A stretch of 64,000 bases of DNA, taken from Chlorophyllum brunneum (Eukaryota > Basidiomycota > Agaricomycetes > Agaricales > Agaricaceae). A program made the position numbers and the translations under genes. The stretch spans positions 992,001 through 1,056,000 of the forward strand of contig OY756140.1 of the NCBI GenBank assembly GCA_963576785.1, written 5' to 3'. Positions 44,514 to 56,744 of this stretch are shown in pieces. The notes beneath the pieces are model-generated. The model searched no databases. It was not told the origin of the DNA and saw nothing but the letters and a program-made list of their open reading frames with translations. Every line of letters starts with the position of its first letter. Positions within the stretch are counted from its first letter, which is position 1.

Positions 44514-46664
44514 CTAAACATCCGGTAATTCACGTTGAATGAGTCGTATCCACGTGCTTTCCTTCCACCAATCTTCCATGGCGTCAATCCTCTCCCATAG
44601 CGTTTCCTCATCCACGCCATATGTTTCATACTTGCCACCGTCCAAGTTCGCCCCCTCGCGCTTTGCCACTTCCAGAGCTGCTTTGTTCTCTCCCCTGAAG
44701 TAAGAGGTGCATTAATCAAGGAGGAACCGAAGGTGTCGCAGGAGAAAGGTTTACATACCGTAGCAGCTCGAGTAGCTCCTTTCTTTCAGGGAAGAATAGC
44801 CTCGGCTCTAAGACTGCGAGGACACCTAGCGCAGCTCGATAGAGAAAGGAATCACCTTCGAGCATGATTACATCCCATATTCGCGCGCACGCTTCGAAGG
44901 GGAGGTGGTCAAGGAAGAGCGTAACAAGCCAGTCTGAGAGGTATACCGCAGGCGATATTTGATGTTGCTTGAAGTTGAAGTAGACTGGATCCAGGGCTCG
45001 TGAGGATAAAAATAAAATAGACTAGTCAACATGCTTACTTTTGGGCATACCATCGGCCAGCAGGGTGTCAAATATCCTAAAAATTGGGTTCAGCATTGTT
45101 CGCCCTTTTTCTTTTAAAAGATTTGTACGGACCTATGGTACGCTTCTACCTGCGATAGAATAAGCGAAGCTTTCTCATGAATTATAAAGAGGGAGCAACA
45201 GGGTACCTACGTCGTCTTTCGACCGCTCTCCTCCGTAGAAGCTACGCATACAATGTCGTTCGAGGAGATTCCGCATAACATTGAATGCCTGTTGTGCAGG
45301 CATAGTAATCAACATCATACCAGCAATCTTGGCGGCCCCGTAAGTATACCCCAAACCCTCATCACTCCGAGCAACGACCCACGCATAGAGCATATCCTTC
45401 AAGTCGGCATACATTGGGCCAATTTCTGGGTGGAAGAGGTGTATTGAGGGGAGGGTCGAGCGGATGTCTTGTTCTATAAGATCTAGGGTTGCTCGGGGAA
45501 AGATGTTGGCGGAAAGAGCGCGTTTTGCACGTGAAAGGCACGATCGGAAGTGGTCTACACAAGAGAGTATCACAATAGAGTCCGGGATAGATGTGGCGGA
45601 GGACTCACCTTTGCTCAGAGCAAGGGGATTCCCCACAGCTTTCTCCCACATAGATGCGCGGATTTTGGTCGGTATGCCTTGCCACCAAAGTCTCCGTAGG
45701 TTTGGATTCTTGTATACTAGGCGCAAATCTGGCACAATCTCCTTCTCCCAGACCTGAAGTGACGCCTCAATTCGTCGCTCTCGAGCCATACGACGTTCCT
45801 TCAAAGCTTTCCGTCGCTTTTCAGCTATATTACCACAGTGAGTGGTGGCTTAGGAAATAATCAAGCAAACAAACCTGCAGCACGGCTGAGCTTCATCATG
45901 TTCTGCCAATCGGCAAGGTGCTTTTCGTCTTCGGCTTTGGGTTTTGGAGGAAGGAAAGTTGGGCGAGTCTTACTTCTGACTTTCTCGAACGTGCTTGGTC
46001 CCGTCGAGCGCGAAGAGCGATGGGTTGTAGATTTCTGGGCAGGTTGGGGATTCTTTTGGGGATTCTCTGAGGACAGGGATGGCTGGTGGGTCTTGGTAGC
46101 AATGGACAGTGGAGGAATGGTTGGTGTGGAAGCTGACGCCGATTCGTACTGCGTTTCTGAGCCCGAAGTGTGTGCCATAGATTCTGGGGGGAGTGAACGA
46201 GTAGATGTTGCAGGCGAGAGTTCTGCTGGTGGTGAACAGGGCGCTGGGACTGCAGGGGCCAGAGTTCGGGTGACAGTACGTGTAGGTGCTTCTGAGGCAT
46301 CTATGACGATGCTTGGGTAGGGGGCATCTGACTGTCCATGGTCATCCTGGTCCGCGCCGCGGTCGACGTCATTTGAGAGAGATATTTGAGAGAATTCGGA
46401 GGAGAGCACGGAAGCATCTGGATTGGGTGATTCGGGTGCCGGTGGGTATTTGTGTGTATCGCCATTGATATCCAAAGTGGAGGTGTTCTGGCCCTGAAAG
46501 GTGGGGGACTGAAGGTCCTCTGTGGTGTCCAGGTTACGGGCGATCTCCTCCCTTACGGCGTGTGTAGAGAAATTAAAGTCCTCAGAGACAGCAAAGGCAT
46601 CGTCGTCGTCAAAGGCAGAGACATGGTAGACGGGCACTTCAAAAGGGAGGCTCGGGGAGGCCAT
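44514..46664 (-). CDS. TBC-domain (Rab GTPase-activating-like) protein
   Basis: This is a predicted TBC/Rab-GAP family protein in membrane trafficking. Seven exons (45875-46664, 45609-45824, 45211-45554, 45133-45149, 45039-45076, 44759-44984, 44514-44694) give 603 aa. The N-terminal 270 residues are Ser/Pro-rich. The TBC domain starts at NLRRLWWQGIPTKIRASMWE. Motif A, with the arginine finger, is DLIEQDIRSTLPSIHLF. The motif normally carrying the glutamine finger reads GLGYTYGAAKIAG, with Tyr in place of Gln. It continues with YFNFKQHQISPAVYLSDWLV, which leads into a segment covering ACARIWDVIMLEGDSFL. Exon 4 is 17 nt. It shares a very short promoter with the GCP4 gene. Confidence 0.88.
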
Positions 46665-46711
46665 GGAGAGTGGTGGGAGGACTGGAGTGAATCTGCGAGT
46701 GACGCGTGACG
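46665..46711. promoter_or_regulatory. 47-bp interval between divergent starts of TBC and GCP4 genes
   Basis: The start codons of the two divergent genes are only 47 bp apart, so their 5' UTRs and core promoters must overlap or lie within each other's transcribed region. I see no TATA box. Confidence 0.5.
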
Positions 46712-48952
46712 ATGATTGCTGAGCTCCTCCTCGTCCTCGCCGGCCACAGCTCCTCTCTCTTCCCAGCGGACACCACTCTCAACCCTGCTTTCGCCCCTCT
46801 TCTCCATCCAGGCGAGCAGCAGGCTCTCCAGGCTCTCGCCCTCGTTGCCTCGCGCTACCGCTACATCAAGGCCGCCTCTGGCCGCTTGTCCCAGTCCCCG
46901 TCGAGATACATCTGTGCTTTCTGTGCAACCCTGCGTCTTATTCTCAGGGATGAATACGAGTCCCTTGTCGTAGAGACTGAAGCAAAGGTCCTAAGACGCG
47001 ACCCAAGCCTCGTAGCTACCGGTGCCTTTGTTCCGCTCTCATCCATACGTGCCCTGTTCTCAGAATGGGATGCTCCTCTTGCAGCTCTTGTTGACCTCGT
47101 TGATCAACTAGGGGCGGAGAATCAATGGGCACCGGGTCCTCTCATTGATCTCCTGTTGTCACGATCGCGCACAGGTGTTTATCGCGTCGCATGCATCTTT
47201 TCACGCCTCTCCAGTGCTGTTCAACGCGTCTGGCGCTCTCAAATCACAGCCTTCGTTGTCCACGGTTCAATATCACCAACTGATCCGCTCACATCTCAAG
47301 ACTATGCTCTTACAGATGGCGCGTTACCTTCGTGCGTTTCACTGCAATCTCGCGATTCTATCCAATATGTTGGACGCGCAGTTGCCACGGTCAAGGCTGC
47401 CAGATGGCAGAAGCAACTCCCTACAACGCTTGCATCCGAGCATACGAGTTTACTGGAATCTGTTCTCCCTCAAGATCAGCACGCTTTTGATCGCGTCATA
47501 TCCCAGATACGCATCAACGTCAGTGAATGGCTATGGATGAACGTCCTCACTAGGCAGGACATAGAGGACGCTGTTGATTCATTGTAAGCTTCTCCCTTTC
47601 ACCCCGAACTGGCTCCTGATGAATCATAAATCAAGAGGAAACTATTTTCTGCTGCGGAATGGGGAGTTTAGTCTGTCTCTCATTCGGGAGATAGAAAGAC
47701 TCAAGATCTCCCGCCTTACGATGCGATCCGGTCCAATATCCATGATTAGAGAACAGGATCTAAATCTCGCTCTCCTTCGCGCTTCCCTTGGCACTACCGC
47801 TCAACAGGACCCTACACTGGCGCGGCTAAGATTTACCCTCCCTTCAGGCCCTCTCCGTCCTTTGCTTCCCTCACTCGCGACCCAAAATCCTTCTTCCTCA
47901 GCACCCGCTACCGGCGTAGACCCCTCACTCTTTCATTCTCACCTCCTTGGGACGCCTCTCCTCTTATCATACACCATCTCTTGGCCCCTAGACCTCTTTC
48001 TTGCTCAAATGGACCTTAACACGTATTCTTCTCTTTTCAGCTTTCTCTCCGCTCTGCGCAAAACCCACACCCACATCCACACCTGTTGGACATCATTATC
48101 CAATGCCCAACGCGCTCGCAGGCGATGGACAGGTTTGGGCGAGGGGGGTACAGCCGAAGATCTCGAAGCGAGAAAGAAGCTTCTGAGATGTGGCTGGGGG
48201 ATTGTCCGTGATATGGGATGGTTTCTGGACACGCTTCTCGGTTACATAATGACGGATGTCGTGGACGTCGAGTTCCGCAGATTCAAGGAGACACTTGTCA
48301 AGGGCCCTGCTCCGGCTAGCACTACTCACCGTCCACCCGGGGAAGACGGCTGTCTCGACTTTACGACGCTTCGCACCATACATACGGCGTATCTGGATCG
48401 GCTCCTCAACGGCTGTTTGTTGAATAACACATCGCTGACATTTGCCATACGGTCTATATTGGAGTCTTGCGAACAATTTGTGGCACAAGTCGAGCGATGG
48501 GGTGGCGATGTGCTTCCGGCCCTCCTTTTCGAGGGCAGCTTGAATAGCGAAAGTGACCAGGTCGGCATCCTAGTTGAGGAGCGATGGCAATTCGTGTCCG
48601 AGCTAAACCAGGTGAGACTAAAGCATTCTGTATTGGGCGGAATCCACTAACGTATGCTCAGACGTTACATCGTCATCTTACATCATTCTACGAACAGCTG
48701 ACTATTTCGACTTATCAACAGCCACTCTCTACGGGGGTAGATGCATCAAAGTCGATAATGATAAACGCGAGTTTCGCCAATCAGACTCCCCAAGGTGCCC
48801 TGAAGAACATGGGAAGCACAGAGGCAGAAGCGCGGCGACATGTTGAGAGGTTATTGCTCAGGTTGGACTTTAATGGAGAGTTTTCGACACCAAAGGCAGC
48901 TATTGATCGTGAGGGGGACGAGGAGATTCTTGCAGAAGGGGGGATAGTGTAG
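46712..48952 (+). CDS. Gamma-tubulin complex component 4 (GCP4-like, Spc97/Spc98 family)
   Basis: This is a predicted subunit of the gamma-tubulin ring complex that nucleates microtubules. Three exons (46712-47583, 47636-48611, 48662-48952) give 712 aa, close to GCP4 and shorter than GCP2/3. The N-terminus MIAELLLVLAGHSSSLF matches the GCP4 start, followed by FLHP-like FAPLLHPGEQQAL. The GRIP1 region contains RTGVYRVACIFSRLSSAVQ and a segment including ITAFVVHG. After the first intron comes NYFLLRNGEFSLSLIREIER, a conserved Spc97_98 block. GRIP2 includes WPLDLFLAQMDLNTYSSLFS and YIMTDVVDVEFRRFKETL. An upstream in-frame GTG was ignored. Assignment to GCP4 rather than GCP2/3 rests on length and N-terminus. 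Confidence 0.88.
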
Positions 48953-49372
48953 TGCTTGTACGATAAGATAAGATTTGAGAATGTGCACTGCCACTGTGCT
49001 TCCAAAGCTCGGGTAAACACGTTCAGTACCGCCAGCCGCGTCGCGGGAGTTTTCTGCTAGGTCGACTGGTGGACGACAGCCACGCTATTCTAATCCTGTG
49101 TCTGCGAGTGGACAGCGGGGCTCACACGACACGCGGAACGCGGACTATACTAAGCTATCGGGAACTGCAGGAACTAAGAGGGGAAGTATGAAGGGCTGGG
49201 CGCAAGGGGGGTTGATGTTGAGGGTATGGAGCTCGACTTATCGATGATGCGATTTCTAATCAGTGGCCAATAGCAGTCCGTTGCTGCTCGAACAAGTAAT
49301 ACTTCTGTCCGACCAAACAACGTCCCTATATCTCGTCTAAATCAACACATCCGTCTCCTCTCTTCTCCCTCC
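48953..49372. other. Promoter region of the pyrophosphatase gene
   Basis: 420 bp without coding sequence. A CT-rich tract immediately before the ATG (about 49340-49372) is typical of highly expressed fungal genes. Confidence 0.5.
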
Positions 49373-50629
49373 ATGTCCTCCCGTCAGTATATCCACTCCC
49401 CCCGTCCCCGCTGATCCAACTGACAGTGGCATCGTACAGAATACACCACCCGCCTCATCGGTGCCCCCAACACCCTCGGTACGCCCATCTGTATGCGCCA
49501 TCCTCTTCGGCCCGTCTGACCTCCTGGCCCCCCCATCTACACAGAACACCGCGTCTTCATTGAGCAGAATGGCTCTGTTGTCTCTCCGTGGCATGACATT
49601 CCACTCTTCGCCGACCAGAGCCTTGGCATCCTCAACATGATTGTCGAGGTCCCCCGCTGGACCAACGCCAAGCTCGAAATCTCAAAAGAAGAGTCCTTCA
49701 ACCCCATCAAGCAGGATATTAAGAAGGGTCGCCTCCGCTACGTCAGGAACTGTTTCCCCCACCACGGTTACATCTGGAACTACGGTGCTTTCCCTCAGGT
49801 ACGCTGATTCCAGGCGCATATATTTATGTCCCATCGCGTGTGGAGTGGATGGCTGATCTTGAGTGGGGTTTGATATAGACCTGGGAAGATCCTACGCAGT
49901 CCCATGCCGAGACCAAGGCCAAGGGTGATAATGACCCACTCGATGTTTGCGAGATTGGCGAGCAGGTCGGTTACGTTGGACAAGTCAAGCAGGTCAAGGT
50001 CCTTGGCATCATGGCTCTACTTGATGAGGGTGAGACCGACTGGAAAGTCATTGTCGTTGACGTTACGGATCCTCTTGCTCCCAAGCTCAATGACGTCGAA
50101 GATGTTGAGAGGCATCTTCCTGGCCTGATCCGTGCTACCAACGAGTGGTTCAGGTAAGCATCCGATTTCATATCTGGTCGAGATATACTGACAGCATTTT
50201 ACTTTCCCCGAAATAGGATTTATAAGATCCCTGATGGCAAGCCCGAGAATACATTCGCCTTCTCTGGAGAAGCGAAGAACAAGAAATACGCCACTGAGAT
50301 CATACACGAGTGTCATGAGGCCTGGCGTCGTTTGATAACTGGCGAGGCTCCTGCAAAGACACCTAGCTACGACCTTTCCATGTCAGTGATTGAATCTTTA
50401 TTTGGTTGTCTCCCCATCCTTGACATTTTTTCCAGCCGCAACATCACTATTTCCAACTCTCCCGGTTTTGTCAGGAGGGACGATCCCTCCTACACCAGTT
50501 TACCTCCCGATTCTAGGAAGCCTCCTGCTCCTATCGACCCTTCTAGTGAGTCACATCACTACTCATCAAGCACTGAGCTAACATATTCCAGTCTCGAAGT
50601 GGTTCTATATTTCTTCTGCTCAGGTTTAG
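49373..50629 (+). CDS. IPP1: Inorganic pyrophosphatase
   Basis: It hydrolyses pyrophosphate to two phosphates in the cytosol and so drives biosynthetic reactions. Seven exons (49373-49382, 49440-49478, 49545-49798, 49879-50153, 50217-50381, 50436-50545, 50592-50629) give 296 aa. The family signature [11 protein letters not shown] is present, with [27 protein letters not shown] and [14 protein letters not shown] around it. The first exon is only 10 nt (MSS plus one base), spliced at GTCAGT. The alternative donor two codons on breaks the frame. The C-terminal helix ends [10 protein letters not shown]. Splitting a start codon exon this short often marks intron-dependent strong expression, which is inference here. 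Confidence 0.95.
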
Positions 50630-50781
50630 TTGGGCCACATCTAATAGCGTTGGTTGTTGGGCATTGGATAAATATAAATATCATTTCATTGTCCGATTTG
50701 TGAAAGGTGCGACGACGGATTACATTGCGGCATGGAATATTAGAGCATGCAGGCTAGGAAACAAAAGAACAAAAACAAAAG

Positions 50782-53700
50782 TTACAAGTGGGATTTGTCG
50801 TCCAACTCAGTTTGTAGTGGAGGGTATCGACAGTAGCGATCAGAGATAGACGTTACAGTCCATGTACCTGAGTAAGATGAAATTGGTTAAACCCTGGATT
50901 CAGCGATTTGAGGAATATCATACCTTCTAGTGCGGAGAATATAGAATATTCGTGAGTCATAACGCGAGAGACAGTGTGTGTCTCCAGAACCTTTCCTGGT
51001 TTTCCAGCCTTCTTAGGGCTGAGTTCTGAGCGCTGATAGGTGAACGTGAAGGGAGGCTCTCCAATGAGAGTGAAAACGATCTCGGCTTGGTCACCTACGA
51101 TACCATTTTCGTCAGCGAACGGGGTTGTGGGGAGGGACGCCGCTTACCCTCGTGGATGTCTTGGATGATACGCTTCCCGTGGCCGACCTGGGCAGATGGG
51201 AGAGGATGCACGTTGAACCGGAGGTCAGTAACGGAAGCCTTGCACATCTTTTGTTGGTGAGCGATGGAAGTAATCACGAGCTCTCCAGGTTGAGACTGGA
51301 GTAACGAGAATGGTGAAGTTTTGACTTCCTGAGAATGCGCTTTGCTGTTGACGCGGTACCTGTATTATTGTGATCGTCAGCCCCACGCATAACCGGCAGC
51401 GAAAGGGAGCATACCCAACAGTCCAAGGAGGGATACCCTCCAGCTGAAACTGGACAGTATCACTAACGCAAATATCTTCTCTCCTCTCGAAGGGAATAAT
51501 GGCGGCCGTCTCAGCAACATCGATCCAGATTGAGCTAAACATTGGATCCAAAGCCGACTGCGCACACTTGGAAGAGTCCGTAATAGACTCAAGCGTCACC
51601 AAGTAGGAACCGATAGACTTGAACTGGTACGAAGGTAAGGAAAGCCTCCAGATGTGGTCGTATACTTCAATTGTCTGGAACTCAACATGGCTCGCAGCAA
51701 TGTCTTTGACGGAGAGCGTCAGCGTGAAGGGAGGTGTGCCTTCGAAGAGGAGGATACCGTCGCTCGAGGAGGAGTCCAGAGGTGTAAGAGCGTCATTTTG
51801 GCAGTAGGTCATCCTATTGCGGTTCTTGAACCGGACAGAAGGTCGTCGCATTACTTGCTGTTCGAAGAGGAGTCGTTCAGAGCGAGGAATGATGGCGGCA
51901 TTGTGTCTGACAAGGGGATATGCCGCGTCACCGACTTGCTTGACCTCGTAATACATTCGCCCATGCGCCGACGTTTGGAGTTGGAATCTAGTACGGGGTT
52001 GAATGCTGTTGAACGTGGGCTGACCGATAAGCTTTGTTCCACCTGCTTCACTGTCCTGGGCAATATTGTACATTATTTGGAAAGGGGGCCGACCAGTCAA
52101 ATCAAGGTCGACATGGTCGCTAACGCCTTCGCAAATTGGTTGTAAGATGTATGAACCATTATGAGAATTATGAGTAGCGATGGTAGAAGACGAGAGCTTG
52201 GCGGATGGGCGAGGGACCCAATCAACTTCATATGTGGCAGCGTCCGTGATGATAGTTCCTGGGCAAAGAATATCGTCAATTCCAATGATTTCATAAGTTC
52301 CCTTATCGGTGACTCTGAGGTTATCATTGGGCGAATGCAGTGTTGCTCTGAGAGTTTTCTCTTCACCCCCTTTCAAGCGGTACCTCAAACGCCAGGGCTG
52401 AAGAGAGGTAAGAATAGGCGGACCGAATGTACAAAGCACCACCCACCCCATCGCCGGTCAGCCTGAGGGGAAGATTGGCTTGTTCTCCCTCAGTGATAGT
52501 GACATGGCGTTGCTCGGGTTTTCCATAAAATTGTGCAGTTGGCTGTAGCGTGGTCATTACACTCCTGAGAGACGGTCGGTATCCTATTACTCACCCACGT
52601 GCGTTTGACGTTTACAACGAGACCAGGCACAGACACTGGTCGTTTACAGTAACTGTCCTCAGAATTGACTAAACACTGTGTCAATATCAGACATACATGA
52701 TTAGATATATATCTCTGGCTTACTGAGGTTAATCTCAAACAGGCCTCCGTTCTTGCGTAGATCTTTGGGAATAGGAATCTGCACACGCTTCCTTGGCGTA
52801 TCAATGCCAGAAACACGGAAGCTTTCTGAACTCTTGGGCCCAATAATTTGGAACTCAACATTCCATGGACCGGTTCCCTACGAATCAGAGTGTCAGTACC
52901 CGATTACCCGTGAAGTGGTCTGATATCATACCCGAAGCTCAATGTCTACACCAACGGTGTCCCCAGCACAGCTGCTAGCCGTTTTCCTGCCGGATACAGA
53001 TTCGGCGAAGTCGGCAGAAGCCAATGGATGGACTACTTGGTCAATGCTAGGTCCCTTCAGCTCCACTTTCCTGTAGTTTGCGTCACTCATAGCCACGAAG
53101 GTGAAGATGTAATGGCCACTCTTCTCAGGCTGTAGCGTCAACTCCCCCCTCGAGTTAGCGAACGTCTTGGAACGTTCTTGAGGAGGCTCGTCGTCTCGTT
53201 GCATTTTGTAATGCACTTGGAATGGTGGAGTTCCATGAAGAACCAGCGAAGCGGAGACACCGGTGTCACCGGAGCTAGACGAACTATCAATAGCCATGTC
53301 TTTGTTGACAGGGGGAATACCCACCACTCATGAATTCGCTTCCACTCAATGTGGGCGGAAGGTAAAGGCTTTTCAACGACCGAACACGTATCAGGTGCAA
53401 GCACCTCCCCAACACAATGCTGTGATGGTCGATAAGTAAGATAATTCTCGTATTGATCAATATGAGCACCTTGCCCTTGATGCTAACGATCGTGTATTCA
53501 CCAGGGGTATTGGCCCGTACATTCAACTCGTTCTTCTCCCCCTGGGTCTTGAGCACTGTCTTCCAAGGTTTAAGTTTCGGGTCAACCTTAGATCCATCCC
53601 GCAGCTCTTGCGGTGGTTGATAGCGCAACGTAATCTCCCAAGGAGCGTCAAACTCATCCGTCGCTTGCGTCGTGATTGCCAGCTCGGTTTCTGAGCCAAT

Positions 53701-55250
53701 TAAGAGGGGTTTCGGATGCTGCAGATTGCAGTTCTTGAACGAGACCAACGGTTGACGCAAAACCAGGAAAGACCTGGTGGTCTTGGTTTGGCTAACTGTA
53801 CCATTTTCATCAGAAGTCGGTTCCGTACCAACACGTACGACATTGCCCTGCCCGTCCACAACTTCTTCTAGGGCATAGAGATGTGTTCCGGGGTCACCAA
53901 GAGAAATGGACAATGGAATTTTGACGTTCTGGGGGACGAGGGTCCGCTTCGATACTACCTGGGTGCCAGTGGCACTTTCAGTAGAGAAGTCTGACTGGTG
54001 GTCTCCCTCGATCCCCTCTACCAAATATTGATCCCTCTTCCCATTAATAGTCTTTAGCCAGCGCAGACTGAGGGGTGGGACGCCATTAACATCAATCATG
54101 AGGTTCGGGCTATCGTCTTGTCCTGCGCATCGTACAGCGTCATCCGTGGGTTCGGCTGTATCCACAAAAGCCACCGAAGGACAAGGAACAACAACCACTT
54201 CTGAAGGTTGAACCAACCGAGCCTCGTTGTGAAACCCATCCCAAACTTGCTCCAGCCGTACGACCCCAGGTCGAGATATCCGAATATAAACCAAGGACTG
54301 TGATTTTTGTAGAATTGATGTGTTTGTTCTGAAGTCGTCGTCATCGTCATCGTCGTCATCGTCATATTCGTCCCCGTCACCCTGGTTGATTTGCGGTAGA
54401 GGTGTGGTAGTAAGGTGAAGGTGCTCTTGCCGGTTCTGCTCGAGATGTTTGGCAGAGACATCAATAAAAGCCTTCTCGGCGGGCGCACGGAGCGGGCTGG
54501 TCGAATACTTGAGTCCTGCGACATTGGTATTATTCAGAAGGACAGGTAGAAGAATATATCCTGGGGATTGTGCGAGACAGAAGTTGCTAGAGTCGGGGTT
54601 CAAGTGCGCAGTGCTGATAGGCGACATGCGTACAGTGTGTTGACCAAGAAGATGCCGATCGCGGCCAGGATATGGGCTCTGGATGAATCCAAAGCTCAAA
54701 GGAGCGATGATACCAAGGAGAGAGAAATGTTCGAGTTTGGAAACCTCCAATGTGCCTAGACTATGATGAACACATTTGAACAGTGTGAAAGCGTAACAAA
54801 GCCTCACCAGATGGTCCACTGGGGGACACCCCCGGACTTTTAGGCGACTGCGAGCCTACACTCAGGCTAATACCACCAAACATGAGTCCGTCGAGAAAAC
54901 AGATGAGGGAAATCAAGAGAGCAATAGCTGCTTTGCTGTATGTCAGGCGGGGGATGCGCAACAGGGCAAGCACGGCTATGAGGATGAAATCGACAACTAT
55001 CCACTTTCGACACAATGCCAGTCGGTTGTCATTCCAATTTAGCGGCCAAAGGAACTCAAAGACTTTAACACCCTTTTCAAATTCATATTAGGGGCGATAT
55101 AGGTGGTGATAGAGAACAGAATGGCACCTGGCAAAGCGCACCAAGACTAAGATAGTAGAGACGTTGCGACGGTACGTCGAGGTACTTTTCGGGTATTAGT
55201 GGTCGAGTCTTGGGATGCAGCACGGCCTGCTTCAGGACCGGGACAGACAT
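50782..55250 (-). CDS. POM152: Nuclear pore membrane nucleoporin Pom152
   Basis: Pom152 forms the lumenal ring of the nuclear pore. Twelve exons (55128-55250, 54808-55072, 53470-54755, 53325-53419, 52932-53274, 52724-52877, 52595-52668, 52447-52542, 51415-52397, 51148-51359, 50924-51094, 50782-50867) keep frame throughout and give 1295 aa, similar to the yeast length. The N-terminal part has membrane segments (WIVVDFILIAVLALLRI, AAIALLISLICFLDGLMFG, LLGIIAPLSFGFI). The rest is a chain of cadherin/Ig-like repeats, each with a PPF/PPW turn, for example LEGIPPWTVGY, FEGTPPFTLTLS, TGRPPFQIMYNI and IGEPPFTFTY. A run of about ten Asp is encoded at 54334-54365. The ATG at 55250 precedes the conserved LDVPSQRLYYLSLGAL. 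Confidence 0.93.
54334..54365 (-). repeat. GAY trinucleotide repeat encoding poly-Asp in Pom152
   Basis: A short run of GAT/GAC codons encodes about ten consecutive aspartates in the lumenal part of Pom152. Interrupted codons suggest selection for the peptide or an old slippage event. Confidence 0.6.
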
Positions 55251-55541
55251 GACAGCGTTTTCAGCGTGCGGGACGCAGGATGGTGAAGGTTCTGAAGGGA
55301 CAGGACGCGCTCGAAGGCAGTAGGCGTTCGCTGCACGTGATACGTAATGCGTGGGAGTGAATTGGGCACTGTTCCAGAACTCTCGCGGCTGTGCATTACA
55401 TTGCAACGTCCTACTGAGCATCGGCTGTGAGGCCCTTTGATCACAACGCAGACGACAACCATTTAGGTCAATCAGCGCAATTGTTCAAGACTACTAATAA
55501 CTGTATCTTCCCCCACCTTTCTACACCCACTACAGTCCAAT

Positions 55542-56545
55542 ATGTCACTACCACCCCTTCCAAAGATAACTGATGCGGATATGGTGCTAGCCGTCTTCAC
55601 ACATGAGTCCTTACCATCCATCCCGAACGACGATTTCGGGGAACCTAAACGTTTGGGGTACCTCGGTGCGCGCGTCCTGGACCAGGCTATCGCATATCAC
55701 TATTTCATGAAAAGGCCGGTCGTGCCTGCGGAAGTCATCGAGGTACATAAAACCCCTCTTCTCAGAGCCAGCTAAACCGTTCTCTAGGTCCAACAACAGC
55801 AGAACGCCTTCGACTTCACTTATTACTTACATCACTATGACCTCCGAGCCAAGATACGATGCGCCCCTGATCAGAGTCGGCTGCTCGACACAGAACAGGT
55901 ATGCGTTCTTGAATCGACAAGCACATGTACCTCATCTCTCCCAGGAAGCAGCGAATTTTTTCCATAAATATTTTGGCGCAGCATTCTTGCAGAGTGGCAT
56001 GGGGGTGATCCAGGAATGGGTCTCGCAAGCTCTAGACCCCGGGTGTCCTACGCCGACTATGCCTACAGGAAATACCCCCCGTCAACATCAGTCGGGGGGT
56101 CATGCCAGCTTCCCATCAGCTCCTTCCCCGAACCAACCTCCACCAAGTCAACCTCCCCCTCCTCCAGCATATTACCCGCAAACGCAACCACCACCCCTGG
56201 CAGCGAGTGGTAGAGGTTTCCAGATACTAGCTCAATTCAATATGACAGCCCACCAGCGAAATTACACAGTGACATATCCCGCTCGGAGCGAAGGCCCTCA
56301 TCACACCCCAACTTGGTATGTCCAGTGTTGTCGTGAGTAGTGTTATCCTTCTGCGGTGCGAAGCCTTCTACCCGTAGCTATAGTCAACGGCGAGGTTAGA
56401 GGGGAAGGCAGTGGTCAGAACCAGAAGCAGGCTAAAGAATTGGCAGCTCGTCAAGCCTGGACGGCAATGGGTTGGGGTAGCTGTAAGTTGGCAAACCCTA
56501 GATTGGAACTGATCACTAAGTGAAATCGCAGTGCCAGATAATTGA
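55542..56545 (+). CDS. Degenerate RNase III-like protein with C-terminal dsRNA-binding domain
   Basis: This is a predicted double-stranded-RNA-binding protein. Five exons (55542-55742, 55788-55898, 55945-56332, 56384-56482, 56532-56545) give 270 aa. The N-terminal part resembles an RNase III fold (LAVFTHESL, then PKRLGYLGARVLDQAI, later EAANFFHKYFGAAFLQ). The catalytic signature N-E-R-L-E-F-L-G-D is replaced by PKRLGYLGA, so cleavage is unlikely. A Pro-rich linker (PPPSQPPPPPAYYPQ region) leads to a dsRBD with RNYTVTYPAR, TWYVQCCVNGEVRGEGSG and QKQAKELAARQAWTAMGW. The last exon is 14 nt. It is divergent from Pom152. Alternative: a mitochondrial ribosomal mL44/mL57-like protein, but no targeting peptide is evident. 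Confidence 0.72.
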
Positions 56546-56744
56546 AGTCTGAAAGTTGAGATCTGAGACACAACCTCTGCCGACTCACCAGTAGCTCGCC
56601 TGTCCCGCTATATCCTGTTACGGCGCGAACTGGAAAGCGCAAGCGACTTCTGGTGGTGGGTTGGTCACAGGTTGAGATCCTATGTCCCTTGTGTACAAGT
56701 ATCGATTACTTTGCGTAATAACAACTTTGGACAATGAATAGATA

